Of a stretch of DNA of 64,000 nucleotides, positions 45,455-53,277 are shown one piece after another. Made by a program: the position numbers and the translations under genes. Numbering within the stretch: the stretch's first letter is position 1; each line of letters opens with the position of its first letter. The notes under the pieces were generated by a model. That model searched no databases, was not told the DNA's origin, and saw nothing but the letters and a program-made list of their open reading frames with translations. Origin of the DNA: Bacteroidaceae bacterium HV4-6-C5C (GTDB taxonomy: Bacteria > Bacteroidota > Bacteroidia > Bacteroidales > Bacteroidaceae); NCBI GenBank assembly GCA_007896885.1, contig VOIU01000013.1, positions 1 to 64,000 of the forward strand, written 5' to 3'.

Positions 45455-48123
45455 TTCTTCGTCATTTTTTCGTACAACGCAAACAAATGTACCAGCCGTT
45501 CTTCGTCCGAAGTGAAGGGAGCCGAGCGGTAGCAGCTTTCTACTACGCGGTCCAGGTGGGTGTGGCCCTCGCGGAGGTTGGCGGGCATTTTGTCAGGGTC
45601 GTACATCTGTGCCAGCGTTTTTTCGGTGTGCATCTCGCGGGCTATCAGCACCGCTTCGGCGGCTTGCTCTATTTCTGACCGCTTGACTTCGGTGATTTTT
45701 GGAAAAGGGAAAGTGTTGTAACACAGCGTGGCCGAGTAGCGGTAATCCGTTTTCAATCTTCCACCCACTGCCTTTACCCAAGCCATGTGCATTTTGGAAG
45801 TAAGTATGCCGAAAAGCCAAAGTTGCGCATCGTAAATGGCAAAGGCAGAATTAGAAATTACTGTGTTTTCATCTAAAAAGCCCATTGGGATATATTCACG
45901 ACTTTCGGAGGAAACAGCAGGAACAATGATTGTCTCTGTCATATTCTCAATAAACTCACGAAATTGGTGTGGGCGTTCGGCTAATTTTCGACCTGCAATA
46001 TCTGAACTTTTCAAGCGAATATCGCGAGTTTTATTCATTCTTTCTGCAATAAATGAATTAGATGCTGCCCTTTTCAAGTTCTCATCCGAAATCCAGAAAC
46101 AATACCTTTCTTCACCTCTGATAAATTCCTGCGACCCCATAATTCTTTTTATCAAATCGGAATCTTTAGGAAAATCAGAAATAAATTTGTCCTTATCTGT
46201 TTTTGAGAGTAAAAGATTACCATTGTCATAAGGCATACAGCCGAAACATATTTTTGGTAAACCTTTCGGAATAGCATTGTTTTTAAACACAATTGTATTT
46301 CCACCAGCTGTGAGATATGGGTTTATATTACTCACCAATTCAAATGTTTCGTCTCTGTAGAGTTTTCTTTTACCCGAAAATTCATTAGATAAACCTATGA
46401 TAGCCACAGTTACTCCAGCATTGTATTTGGCATTGTTTGACCATTTGAAAGAAGTATAAGCAAAATAAACAGTGAGATTGAGGTTATAAATGTATGGCCA
46501 AAGCATACTTACTTGCTCCCCCTGACAAATTGAGTTTGTTGTTACAAATGCGCATTTGATATTTTGATTGTGAATGAATTTTGCTGATTTCCAGAACCAG
46601 GCTGCAATATAATCAAGTGTTTTATTATCTGTAAGTTCAGATAATGCAAAAGCCATATCCGCTTTTTGTTTTTCATCCTGTATTTTACTCCCCAAATATG
46701 GCGGATTCCCCATTACATAGACTTCCTCCTCAGGCGTATGCGGACAAACGGTGTTCCAGTCTATGCGGCAGGCATTGCCATGTACAATATTGCCACTGCG
46801 GCGTAGGGGCAGTGCATCCACGTGGGTTTGGAATCGGCCTTCGAAAGCCTTGTTCATTTGGTGTTCGGCCAGCCACAGCGAGAGCGTGGCGGTTTCGTGG
46901 GCAAACTCATCCAGCTCAATGCCGTGAAATTGCGTAAGCGAAATATTGGAAAAAGGAATCTCCAACAGGCCGTGGTTCAGGCTTTCTATTTGCTCCCAAA
47001 TCTGCATTTCGAGTTTGCGGAGTTCCTTGTAGGTAATAATCAGAAAATTACCGCTACCGCAGGCGGGGTCTAAGAATTTTATCTTCGAAATGCGGATAAG
47101 CAGCTGGCGCAGTTTCTTTTCGTTGGTACGGGAGTCAGCAAATTCAGTATAAAGTTCGTCTAAGAATAGCGGCTGAATGAGCTTCATAATATTGCTTACC
47201 GAAGTATAGTGCAAACCCAGCGAACTGCGCAGTTCAGGCGAGATAACCGCCTGAATCATACTGCCGAAAATGTCGGGATTGATTTCCGCCCAGTTCAGGT
47301 CGCCACACTCCAACAACAGTCGGCGGGCTTTCCAACTCAACGTGGGCACATCGTAATGTTCGGCAAAAAGTCCACCGTTTACATACGGAAACCGGCTGAT
47401 ATGTGCAGGTTTCGAAGCCCGGAGCGTGGCATCGTTGGTACTCATCATATCGAATGCCTCGCTGATAATGGCACTCAGGTCGCTGCCATCAGCCAGCGTG
47501 AAATCGTTGAGCGTACCGGTAAAGATATTGCTGGGGAAAATACCTGTGTCTTCGGCAAAAAAGCAGAACAGGAGCCTCGACATAAACACGTTGAGCGACT
47601 GTATGGCGCGTGTGTCGGTAAAGTCTATTTCATTGTAGCGGCGTATCTCGTCGAAAATGCGTGCCATTTTATACGCTGCCTTTACATCGGCATCGCGTTC
47701 TTCGGGTGCATGGTAACGTTCTACGCCTGCCAGTGGCATAAAGAACTGGTAGTCGTAGCGCAGGCGTTCCACCGTGTTTTCGTAGCTTTCTTCCTCTACC
47801 GGGTCGTAGCCCAGCAGGGTTTCACCATCGCTCACCACCAACAGACGTACGGCCTTCAGCACTTTGGCTTCCTGTTTCAGGGCTTCGAGGGCTTCCACCA
47901 TATTTTCGGTAGTTGTGTGGGTATAAGCCAGGAGTTTCTTTACTATAACACTGTTAGGTACTTTCGAGAGGTTATCTTTTCCGTCCTTAATGCGGTTGAT
48001 ACGGGTTTCGGACATGCCGTTGAAAATGCGCAGCAGGTCATAGCCCAACTCGGGAGCGGAGGTATTTTCGTATAGTTCGTATAAGCGGGATTCTATGGTT
48101 TGATAGGATATGGTGGTGGACAT
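45451..48123 (-). CDS. MmeI/Eco57I-like adenine-specific DNA methyltransferase
   Basis: An 890-residue protein. After an unassigned N-terminus come an MmeI-type helical spacer (about 145-330; VFMSRLLFCFFAEDTGIF, LGLHYTSVSNIMKLIQPLF) and a gamma-class N6-adenine methylase. The methylase has SAM motif I at 352-360 (DPACGSGNF) and catalytic NPPY at 473-476. A target-recognition region and a helical tail complete it. I see no E-x-K or other nuclease motif at the N-terminus, where single-chain type IIL enzymes carry one, so cleavage must come from another protein, probably the GIY-YIG or PD-(D/E)XK partner. GC is about 60-65% at both ends but 32-35% across 45830-46640. Confidence 0.85.
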   Translation of the reverse strand: MSTTISYQTIESRLYELYENTSAPELGYDLLRIFNGMSETRINRIKDGKDNLSKVPNSVIVKKLLAYTHTTTENMVEALEALKQEAKVLKAVRLLVVSDGETLLGYDPVEEESYENTVERLRYDYQFFMPLAGVERYHAPEERDADVKAAYKMARIFDEIRRYNEIDFTDTRAIQSLNVFMSRLLFCFFAEDTGIFPSNIFTGTLNDFTLADGSDLSAIISEAFDMMSTNDATLRASKPAHISRFPYVNGGLFAEHYDVPTLSWKARRLLLECGDLNWAEINPDIFGSMIQAVISPELRSSLGLHYTSVSNIMKLIQPLFLDELYTEFADSRTNEKKLRQLLIRISKIKFLDPACGSGNFLIITYKELRKLEMQIWEQIESLNHGLLEIPFSNISLTQFHGIELDEFAHETATLSLWLAEHQMNKAFEGRFQTHVDALPLRRSGNIVHGNACRIDWNTVCPHTPEEEVYVMGNPPYLGSKIQDEKQKADMAFALSELTDNKTLDYIAAWFWKSAKFIHNQNIKCAFVTTNSICQGEQVSMLWPYIYNLNLTVYFAYTSFKWSNNAKYNAGVTVAIIGLSNEFSGKRKLYRDETFELVSNINPYLTAGGNTIVFKNNAIPKGLPKICFGCMPYDNGNLLLSKTDKDKFISDFPKDSDLIKRIMGSQEFIRGEERYCFWISDENLKRAASNSFIAERMNKTRDIRLKSSDIAGRKLAERPHQFREFIENMTETIIVPAVSSESREYIPMGFLDENTVISNSAFAIYDAQLWLFGILTSKMHMAWVKAVGGRLKTDYRYSATLCYNTFPFPKITEVKRSEIEQAAEAVLIAREMHTEKTLAQMYDPDKMPANLREGHTHLDRVVESCYRSAPFTSDEERLVHLFALYEKMTKK

Positions 48124-48153
48124 GGGTATGCTATTACTTAGTTGAGTTATTTG

Positions 48154-48183
48154 CAGCTAACAGGTTTCAAAACCTATTAGCTG
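48154..48183. repeat. Palindromic element in the ATPase-methylase gap
   Basis: CAGCTAACAGGTTT (48154-48167) folds onto AAACCTATTAGCTG (48170-48183) with two mismatches. AACAGGTTT..AAACCT palindromes of this kind recur between genes in other Bacteroidetes. It could be a weak terminator or a dispersed repeat within the 138-base gap 48124-48261, which holds nothing else I recognise. Confidence 0.45.
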
Positions 48184-48261
48184 TAATGTGTTATTGAAGT
48201 TCTTTCTAATTGCATTCTTTTTCCTTGATCGTAAATTATACTCTTTTTATCAATAAGATTG

Positions 48262-50229
48262 CTACTTAAAATTCATTTGTGTCTGCTGGTAAAGTTCCAT
48301 TCCTGGTACATCATCATACATAGAGGCTAGTTTTTGCCTCAATCCGAAAAGTCTTTTTTCTGCGGTGTCTACTAATTGAGAAAAAGTTACAACATAAACT
48401 TTTCCTGCATCATGTTCTCCCACTTTTGCAACTCTTTGCAAATTATCATCTATAGTATCGCCAACAACATAAGCGTTTATTCTCGCAGATGGAAACGAAG
48501 CTAATAAATCTTCAGAGTATCCTTCTGCTTGATTTCTTTCGTTTCTTGTTATATTGAAACCTCCTCGTTTTAATTCAATAATCAATATCTTATTAATAGT
48601 TGACAACTCGGTTTCTGTTGCAAACTCCTCTGTTCCTGTAATAGCCATTGTTGAATGATCCAGACATACAATATCAGGTCGTTTTTTGTAATTTATGTCT
48701 TGCCGTTGAATAGCTTTGCCTTTAAATAGTGCACCAAGGACAGTTTGCAATTGCCGATTTGACATGTATTCTGCGGAATCATATTCTGCCCCAAATAGCC
48801 ATCTTGCTTCTGTTACCAAAGGGTGTAATATGTGTAATTCATCAATATTAACATCTTTAGAAAGTTTTCTAATAGCCTCAATAACGGTCAACCGCCTATC
48901 AATTTCATTCAAAACAATTAAAGCATCTTTCACTGTCCATTTGTTCAACAATAAATTCAAACCTTCTATATCATTTTCATTCAGCAAAGACAGCTTTGCC
49001 AAAAGCTCCCTTCCTCCTTTACTTTTTTCTAAATTTATTATTGCATCAACCGCAACAATTACGGACTCTTGTCGAGCCTTTGGAGAAGAAAAAGAGATAC
49101 TTTCAATCACTTCATCTATTTCATATAACATTAACGGCGAAGCATCTCTTAATTTTTCTTTAAACTCTTGTTTAATAATGGCTTTTGTTTCATTAATTGA
49201 AGATCGAGATAATTCTAGAATTTTGGTATTCACATAAATAGAAGTGGCATCATAAACTTTTTGCATTACTACACTTTGTTTAAAACCAGACCAATCTTCT
49301 TTTACTTCTTCTGACAAATCATTTGTTGATATTACAACAGTATATCGCTTTGCTAAAGTTGTTCTTCCATCTAAAATACTCTCTTGTCCCAATATCCACG
49401 AAGGTTCTCCAACCAAGCGTCCTCCTTGCCAGAAAGCTATTCCTTGATAAATTGATTTACGCATAGCTTTCTGAGAATCTATAAAATAAGCTATTACGGT
49501 AATTTCTGTTTCTGGGACTCTAATCGTTGTCTGATCTAAAAAACCTTTTAAGTCTTCTAAATGCAGACTAACTCGATTGATTTCTATTTTAAATTGAGGA
49601 TCGTGTAAAAATTTTGCTGCAATAACATCCCTAATACGATCAATATTAGGCAAATTTTGCACTACAACAACTTCTAATTTTGTACCATGGGCTGTGTTAT
49701 CCGCCTTACTCTCTTCTTCATTAGTTATCGCAATGGGCTCTCCTTCAATTTGAGTAGTAAGAGTAAGGGCAAGTGTATTGCCATCTTTAATTGTTTGAAT
49801 ATTATATTCATTATCATTAAAACATAACAGTCCATGCCTACCTACACCATTTCTTCCATAGGCAAATCGTGTACCTTGAATGCCATTAGGGAAAGCAACT
49901 TTTTTACCTTGGTGCTTTAATCGATTATAACGTAATTTCATCCATCTGCCATGAAAATCTTCTTTAGACATACCAATGCCATTATCCTCCACAATCAAAG
50001 TCTGCCCTTTTTCGCTAGGAATAAAAATTTTCACTTCAGTTGCACCAGCATCCCATGCATTAGCAACCAGCTCTGTTAATGCCGTCTCCGGTTGCGTCAC
50101 AATACCACCTAAAGAACGTATTAAATAGTCATCTTCAAAAAGGGAACCACAAATAACATTTCCGTTTTCCATAATTTGAATCATTACATGATTTGCCAAA
50201 TCTTTTTTAGTATAGATGCTTGCAGACAA
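48262..50229 (-). CDS. GHKL (MORC/Hsp90-like) ATPase with C-terminal PD-(D/E)XK-like nuclease motif
   Basis: The 655-residue protein begins with a Bergerat-fold ATPase: N-box Glu53...Asn57 (TELVANAWDAGA), EDNGIGM at 81-87, a Gly-rich lid GRNGVGRHG at 125-133 and a late HGT. A helical middle follows. Near the end, Asp519 in RPDIV, then Glu552-Leu-Lys554 in IIELKRGG and a helix with Gln (RNERNQAEGY), fits a PD-(D/E)XK nuclease core. Such an ATPase-nuclease could act as a DNA-sensing gate. Starts at 50184 or 50172 are possible; 50229 overlaps the regulator by 23 bases. The gene is very AT-rich compared with the methylase. Confidence 0.75.
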   Translation of the reverse strand: MSASIYTKKDLANHVMIQIMENGNVICGSLFEDDYLIRSLGGIVTQPETALTELVANAWDAGATEVKIFIPSEKGQTLIVEDNGIGMSKEDFHGRWMKLRYNRLKHQGKKVAFPNGIQGTRFAYGRNGVGRHGLLCFNDNEYNIQTIKDGNTLALTLTTQIEGEPIAITNEEESKADNTAHGTKLEVVVVQNLPNIDRIRDVIAAKFLHDPQFKIEINRVSLHLEDLKGFLDQTTIRVPETEITVIAYFIDSQKAMRKSIYQGIAFWQGGRLVGEPSWILGQESILDGRTTLAKRYTVVISTNDLSEEVKEDWSGFKQSVVMQKVYDATSIYVNTKILELSRSSINETKAIIKQEFKEKLRDASPLMLYEIDEVIESISFSSPKARQESVIVAVDAIINLEKSKGGRELLAKLSLLNENDIEGLNLLLNKWTVKDALIVLNEIDRRLTVIEAIRKLSKDVNIDELHILHPLVTEARWLFGAEYDSAEYMSNRQLQTVLGALFKGKAIQRQDINYKKRPDIVCLDHSTMAITGTEEFATETELSTINKILIIELKRGGFNITRNERNQAEGYSEDLLASFPSARINAYVVGDTIDDNLQRVAKVGEHDAGKVYVVTFSQLVDTAEKRLFGLRQKLASMYDDVPGMELYQQTQMNFK

Positions 50230-50488
50230 GACTTAACGTTTTCCCTGCTAACTCTTTTTCGCCTTCCAATACTTCAATCACTTTATCCGCCAGCCACAGT
50301 GTAAGCAATTCGGTTTCGTCGGTAGAGAACAATTTTGCAAGGACAATCACCTGTGAACGCTTTGCCGAACGGTCGCTGCGTTCGATTTTGCAATACAAGG
50401 CATTGTCTATTTCAAGAGCTGCAGAAACTTGTCTCTGCAATAACTGTTTTTCTTCTCTTAGCTGACGGATTTTCTTTGCAAACAACAT
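50207..50488 (-). CDS. XRE-family helix-turn-helix regulator of the block
   Basis: A 93-residue protein starting at 50488 (MLFAKKIRQLREEKQLLQRQVS); an ATG at 50512 would add eight residues. The helix-turn-helix spans about residues 8-60 (QRQVSAALEIDNALYCKIERSDRSAKRSQVIVLAKLF). A short helical tail contains ELLTLWLADKVIEVLEGE. Very similar small regulators precede DNA methylase and restriction genes in Bacteroides, where they act like controller proteins that time expression. It is the first gene of the block and overlaps the ATPase start. Confidence 0.8.
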   Translation of the reverse strand: MLFAKKIRQLREEKQLLQRQVSAALEIDNALYCKIERSDRSAKRSQVIVLAKLFSTDETELLTLWLADKVIEVLEGEKELAGKTLSLVCKHLY

Positions 50489-50888
50489 TATTGAAAGTAT
50501 TTGACTTGACATAATTGGACAAATGTAGCAAATAATTAAAAAACAAAGAGAATATCATCCAAAAAGTTGTCAACATGAGTAAACTACTGAATACACCTTT
50601 GTTTTCAAAATGAAATAAGGGCATTCTTGAGCTTATCCATTTACGCCGTTTCTTCTTTTTCTTGGACTTTCTTAGCGATTGCTCGTCTTCGGGGGTGGCT
50701 ATAATATCTGCGGAAGAAGGCAAAAAATAAAACAACCCACTCAGTTCGCTTGATTGATTAATTGAATTATCTGTCACATGATTAGCCGACTGTCTATTTG
50801 ATTGATCAAACGTATTTGCGTTAGTATGTACGACTGTACGCACAGTTTGCTGTGGCTCACTTGTGATTACGGATGCAAGTGACTTCAC
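50412..50888 (-). CDS. Doubtful Lys-rich open frame upstream of the regulator
   Basis: The frame encodes 158 residues with a polar N-terminus, a LRKSKKKKKRRKW basic patch and one hydrophobic helix (FSSLLMLTTFWMIFSLFFNYLL). Its last 25 codons run through the regulator gene in another frame, which argues against the full length being real. It may be the start of a disrupted gene at the edge of the block or non-coding. No family recognised. Confidence 0.2.
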   Translation of the reverse strand: MKSLASVITSEPQQTVRTVVHTNANTFDQSNRQSANHVTDNSINQSSELSGLFYFLPSSADIIATPEDEQSLRKSKKKKKRRKWISSRMPLFHFENKGVFSSLLMLTTFWMIFSLFFNYLLHLSNYVKSNTFNNVVCKENPSAKRRKTVIAETSFCSS

Positions 50889-51359
50889 TGAGGTTTTCCA
50901 TATATTTATGTTTTTTACTTGTATAGTTACTTGTATGGTTTCGCTATTTAATTGACTGTTATTTAGCTATTTGTTTTCTTATTTACTTGATCACTAACAT
51001 GTTCACTATTTATCCCTTTTTTAATCGTTCCCCCTTTTCCGTTAGTCGATATTTTTGAGTTGGGCTATTGTAGATATCTGGGTAAAGTCTTCTTTATTTT
51101 TTTTGCCTTTTGCTTATTGTCTTTCGTGATAGTACTGATGTCTTTACTTGTTTTTGTTCTGTGTTTGTTGTATTTTTGCTATACTCTTTTGAATGGCTAA
51201 CATTAGTGAATAATAAGGTTGGCATTAGTAAATAAATATATTTACTATAGTTGGCAAATTTGCTAACAATAGTAAACTTTTGATAAATATAAGGACTTTA
51301 CACATTTCACATAGACTCTTTATCTGTATGACATGTATATTTTAAAACTTAAAAGTAGT
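50889..51359. other. AT-rich region between the defence-like block and the HU-like gene
   Basis: No gene seen. This is the probable right edge of the accessory block. Its last 170 bases carry a four-copy 18-bp motif, annotated separately. A run of T-rich sequence (51080-51120) has no stable hairpin that I can see. Confidence 0.4.
51195..51278. repeat. Four copies of an 18-bp motif upstream of the HU-like gene
   Basis: Copies at 51195-51212, 51217-51234 and 51261-51278 (+) and 51239-51256 (-) share the form GCYAACNWTAGTAAATA, for example TGCTAACAATAGTAAACT. Copy 2 keeps the right half (ATTAGTAAATA) best; copies 2 and 3 face each other as an inverted repeat. The array ends 81 bases before the HU-like start. 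It may be an operator cluster for autoregulation or an iteron-like binding array. Confidence 0.65.
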
Positions 51360-51965
51360 ATGGCAATATTATTTGATTGGTACGAAAATCCGAAGCCTAC
51401 GGATATAGAGCAGGGAGAGAAAACATTGCATCCGCGCATCAAGTACAACGGTTCAACTAGTACTGCAGCATTGCGTCATCGCATTCAAGAACGCTGTTCA
51501 TTGACCGAAACAGACGTGACAGCTGTGCTTGATGCTCTTTCGCACATTTTGAGCGAAGAATTGGCTGATGGTCGACAAGTACATTTAGACGGCATTGGTT
51601 ACTTTCATCCTTGTTTGACTTGTACTGAACCGGTGACTGTAGACACGAAGCGGAAAATCACAAAAGTGAAACTGAAGGGCATCAAGTTTCGCGCAGATCA
51701 AACGTTAAAAAACGCATTAGGTACTCTGAAAGTGAAATGCTTGAAAGGCAGTTTAGAATTTAAGCGGTTGAGCAATGAAGAAATTGACCGGCGTTTGGAG
51801 GAGTATTTTAAAACACATCAGTTTCTTAGACGAACGGACTTTCAGAGTCTGTGTGGAATGACAAGGAGTACGGCGATGAGCCATCTGCGGCGCTTGCGTA
51901 GTGAAGGAAAGTTAGAAAATCTGGGTGGTCCTATGCAACCCATTTATGTGCCTGCTAAAAAGTAG
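51360..51965 (+). CDS. HU-like DNA-binding protein with C-terminal helix-turn-helix
   Basis: I start at 51360 (MAILFDWYENPKP). The 201-residue protein has an HU/IHF-like domain (about 30-120; LTETDVTAVLDALSHILSEELADGRQVHLDGIGYFHP). A C-terminal extension resembles a winged helix (RRLEEYFKTHQFLRRTDFQSLCGMTRSTAMSHLRRLR). This two-domain type is common in Bacteroides near BT4734/VapE-like genes, as here with 37335-39428 some 12 kb away. The defence-like block appears to lie between the two. It may bind the repeats at 51195-51278. Confidence 0.8.
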   Translation: MAILFDWYENPKPTDIEQGEKTLHPRIKYNGSTSTAALRHRIQERCSLTETDVTAVLDALSHILSEELADGRQVHLDGIGYFHPCLTCTEPVTVDTKRKITKVKLKGIKFRADQTLKNALGTLKVKCLKGSLEFKRLSNEEIDRRLEEYFKTHQFLRRTDFQSLCGMTRSTAMSHLRRLRSEGKLENLGGPMQPIYVPAKK

Positions 51966-51995
51966 TATTAAGATATATAGCTAATATTACCTGAA

Positions 51996-52188
51996 AGATA
52001 CTTATGAGGGTAACAGTTTACTCTCATAGTATCTCTCACTGTTACTATCATCTTTAGATAGCCTATGAATAGGGCAATGTAGCGCATTTATGAGGGCATG
52101 ATAGCAAAATAGTGCATAACTTTTATTTGCTAAATAAGTTCAAGTCATAAATGCGGCACTTTAGCCTCAACTTTATGATGAGGGGCTA
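51996..52188. repeat. Hairpins between the convergent HU-like and DUF2023 genes
   Basis: Three inverted repeats are visible. AGATACTTATGAG (51996-52008) pairs with 52023-52034, with one bulged base. GCATTTATGA (52084-52093) pairs perfectly with 52145-52154 over a long loop. A short imperfect TAGCCTCA / TGAGGGGCTA pair (about 52162-52188) touches the DUF2023 stop. The first probably ends the HU-like transcript and the last the flavodoxin transcript. Confidence 0.45.
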
Positions 52189-52542
52189 TCAAGCGCAGCG
52201 AACCTTTCGTTCGCAGTAACACTTGCATTGTGCCGAGATATCATAGCCCAGCATTGCTCCGAGAATAAAATCTTCCTCCGGTGTCAACTTATTCAAAGGT
52301 TGGGTCACTAGAAGACGGATGGCATTGATGCATTCTTTACTTCCGAAAAATAAGTTTATCCTGTCATTTCCTATCGGCTGAATGATATAGCTTATCTTTT
52401 GAGTATTCAGTCGCTTGATGGCGAAGTCTTCATATTTTTTGTTCGTAGTGTAGAGAATCATCTGACGCACCCCTTTCTTGAATTCATAAATGTGATTCAA
52501 AAAGACTTTAAGTTCTATCGGATTAATTGCTGAGGTTATCAT
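52189..52542 (-). CDS. DUF2023 family protein, flavodoxin partner
   Basis: A 117-residue soluble protein with the DUF2023 pattern: HHIYEF-like start (LNHIYEFKKGVRQMILYTT), RLNTQKISYIIQPIGNDRINLFFG and LTPEEDFILGAMLGYDISAQCKCYC. The family is characteristically encoded next to flavodoxin genes in Bacteroidetes and related anaerobes. Its role is unproven, possibly a flavodoxin-associated regulator or electron-transfer helper. The Cys-rich end (CKCYCERKVRC) is suggestive of metal or redox chemistry. It starts 25 bases after the flavodoxin stop, clearly in one operon. Confidence 0.8.
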   Translation of the reverse strand: MITSAINPIELKVFLNHIYEFKKGVRQMILYTTNKKYEDFAIKRLNTQKISYIIQPIGNDRINLFFGSKECINAIRLLVTQPLNKLTPEEDFILGAMLGYDISAQCKCYCERKVRCA

Positions 52543-52567
52543 AAAGCATTATGGAATTAGGAAATTA

Positions 52568-53074
52568 TTATGCCAGGTGGTTTTTGATGTCATCTACCCA
52601 GGCATCAATGCGCTCATCGGTTTTATCACTTTCGTTTACATCATCAAGGGCAAGTCCGATGAATGAACCGTCTATTACCGAGATAGAGGAAGAGAAAGAA
52701 TATTCGCTTGCTGACACTTTACCCACGAAGGTGGCACCCGAGTCCTTGATATCTTCGTAAATCACTCCCATCCCGTCACAGAAAGTGTCACCGTAAGAGT
52801 CGGAATCTCCGCAACCGAAGAAGGCAATTGTTTTATCTTTCAGATCGACCGATTTCAATACTTTAATGCCATCGTACCAATCGTCTTGAACTTCACCGTC
52901 ACCCCAGGTGGAAGTACCCAAAAGCAAGGCTTCGTATCCATTCACTTTATCGGCAGTCATCTTTGCTACATCAATAATGTCTGACGTTGGAATGCCTAGC
53001 TTTGAAGCAATAGCTTCTGCGATGCTTTGTGTGGTTCCTGTAGACGAACCGTAAAAAATACCAATCTTTTTCAT
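52568..53074 (-). CDS. fldA: Flavodoxin, long-chain type
   Basis: The 168-residue protein carries FMN in place of iron-sulfur ferredoxin, usually when iron is scarce. The phosphate-binding loop IFYGSSTGTTQSIAEAIA is at the N-terminus, with FMN-stacking regions near GTSTWGDGEVQDDW and FFGCGDSDSYGDTFCDGMG. The added loop in the last strand marks the long-chain class. It is transcribed divergently from the porin/imelysin operon across a shared 284-base region with repeated ATACCT/AGGTAT motifs, which fits iron-responsive control. Confidence 0.93.
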   Translation of the reverse strand: MKKIGIFYGSSTGTTQSIAEAIASKLGIPTSDIIDVAKMTADKVNGYEALLLGTSTWGDGEVQDDWYDGIKVLKSVDLKDKTIAFFGCGDSDSYGDTFCDGMGVIYEDIKDSGATFVGKVSASEYSFSSSISVIDGSFIGLALDDVNESDKTDERIDAWVDDIKNHLA

Positions 53075-53115
53075 TCGACAAAAATCATTTTAGTGTTATA
53101 CAATTAAGTTTGATG

Positions 53116-53155
53116 CAAAGTAAGGTGATGGATGCTAATCTTGAAATACCTATAA
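53116..53155 (-). promoter_or_regulatory. Flavodoxin promoter with overlapping operator motif
   Basis: On the minus strand TTACTTTG (53116-53123, one mismatch to TAnnTTTG) and TTTC (53143-53146) are 19 bases apart. The motif AATACCTATAA (53145-53155) overlaps this -33 box. Its exact inverted copy TTATAGGTATT lies at 53186-53196, with centres 41 bp apart (about four helical turns). Confidence 0.45.
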
Positions 53156-53277
53156 ATGACGATTTTAAACGGTGATACTACTCTGTTATAGGTATTCCCT
53201 CATTTATATATATCCGGTTTATATTCGGTATGTATAATAAAGATTATATACCTACTTAGTGTAAAAATTATGTGATT

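Larger units (their letters stand above)
39757..50488 (-). other. Seven-gene putative anti-phage / restriction-like block
   Basis: All genes face the minus strand in the order XRE regulator, GHKL ATPase with PD-(D/E)XK-like end, MmeI-like methylase, membrane protein, AlbA_2 protein, SF2 helicase, GIY-YIG/ASCH protein. Methylase/membrane-protein and helicase/GIY-YIG junctions overlap by four bases (ATGA type), so at least those pairs are translationally coupled. The larger gaps are 138 bases (48124-48261) and 270 bases (43173-43442). Composition varies sharply within the block, a sign of assembly by transfer. I cannot equate the whole set with BREX, DISARM, Zorya, Hachiman or a classical type I/III system. 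Confidence 0.6.

Noticed and set aside
47209..48075. 288-codon plus-strand open frame
   Set aside because: It lies entirely opposite the methylase gene, whose motifs are clear. Long antisense frames are expected in GC-rich DNA with this codon bias, and the translation has no recognisable fold.
48716..49237. 173-codon plus-strand frame
   Set aside because: Antisense to the GHKL ATPase gene; Ser/Ile/Phe-rich composition typical of a shadow frame.
39757..50488. Classical type I, BREX or DISARM system
   Set aside because: No HsdS or HsdR-type fused nuclease, no PglZ or BrxC/BrxL, and no DUF1998 or PLD partner typical of DISARM is present.
37335..51965. Integrated phage or conjugative element
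   Set aside because: No integrase, terminase, capsid, relaxase or tra genes are visible, and no flanking direct repeats or tRNA were found.
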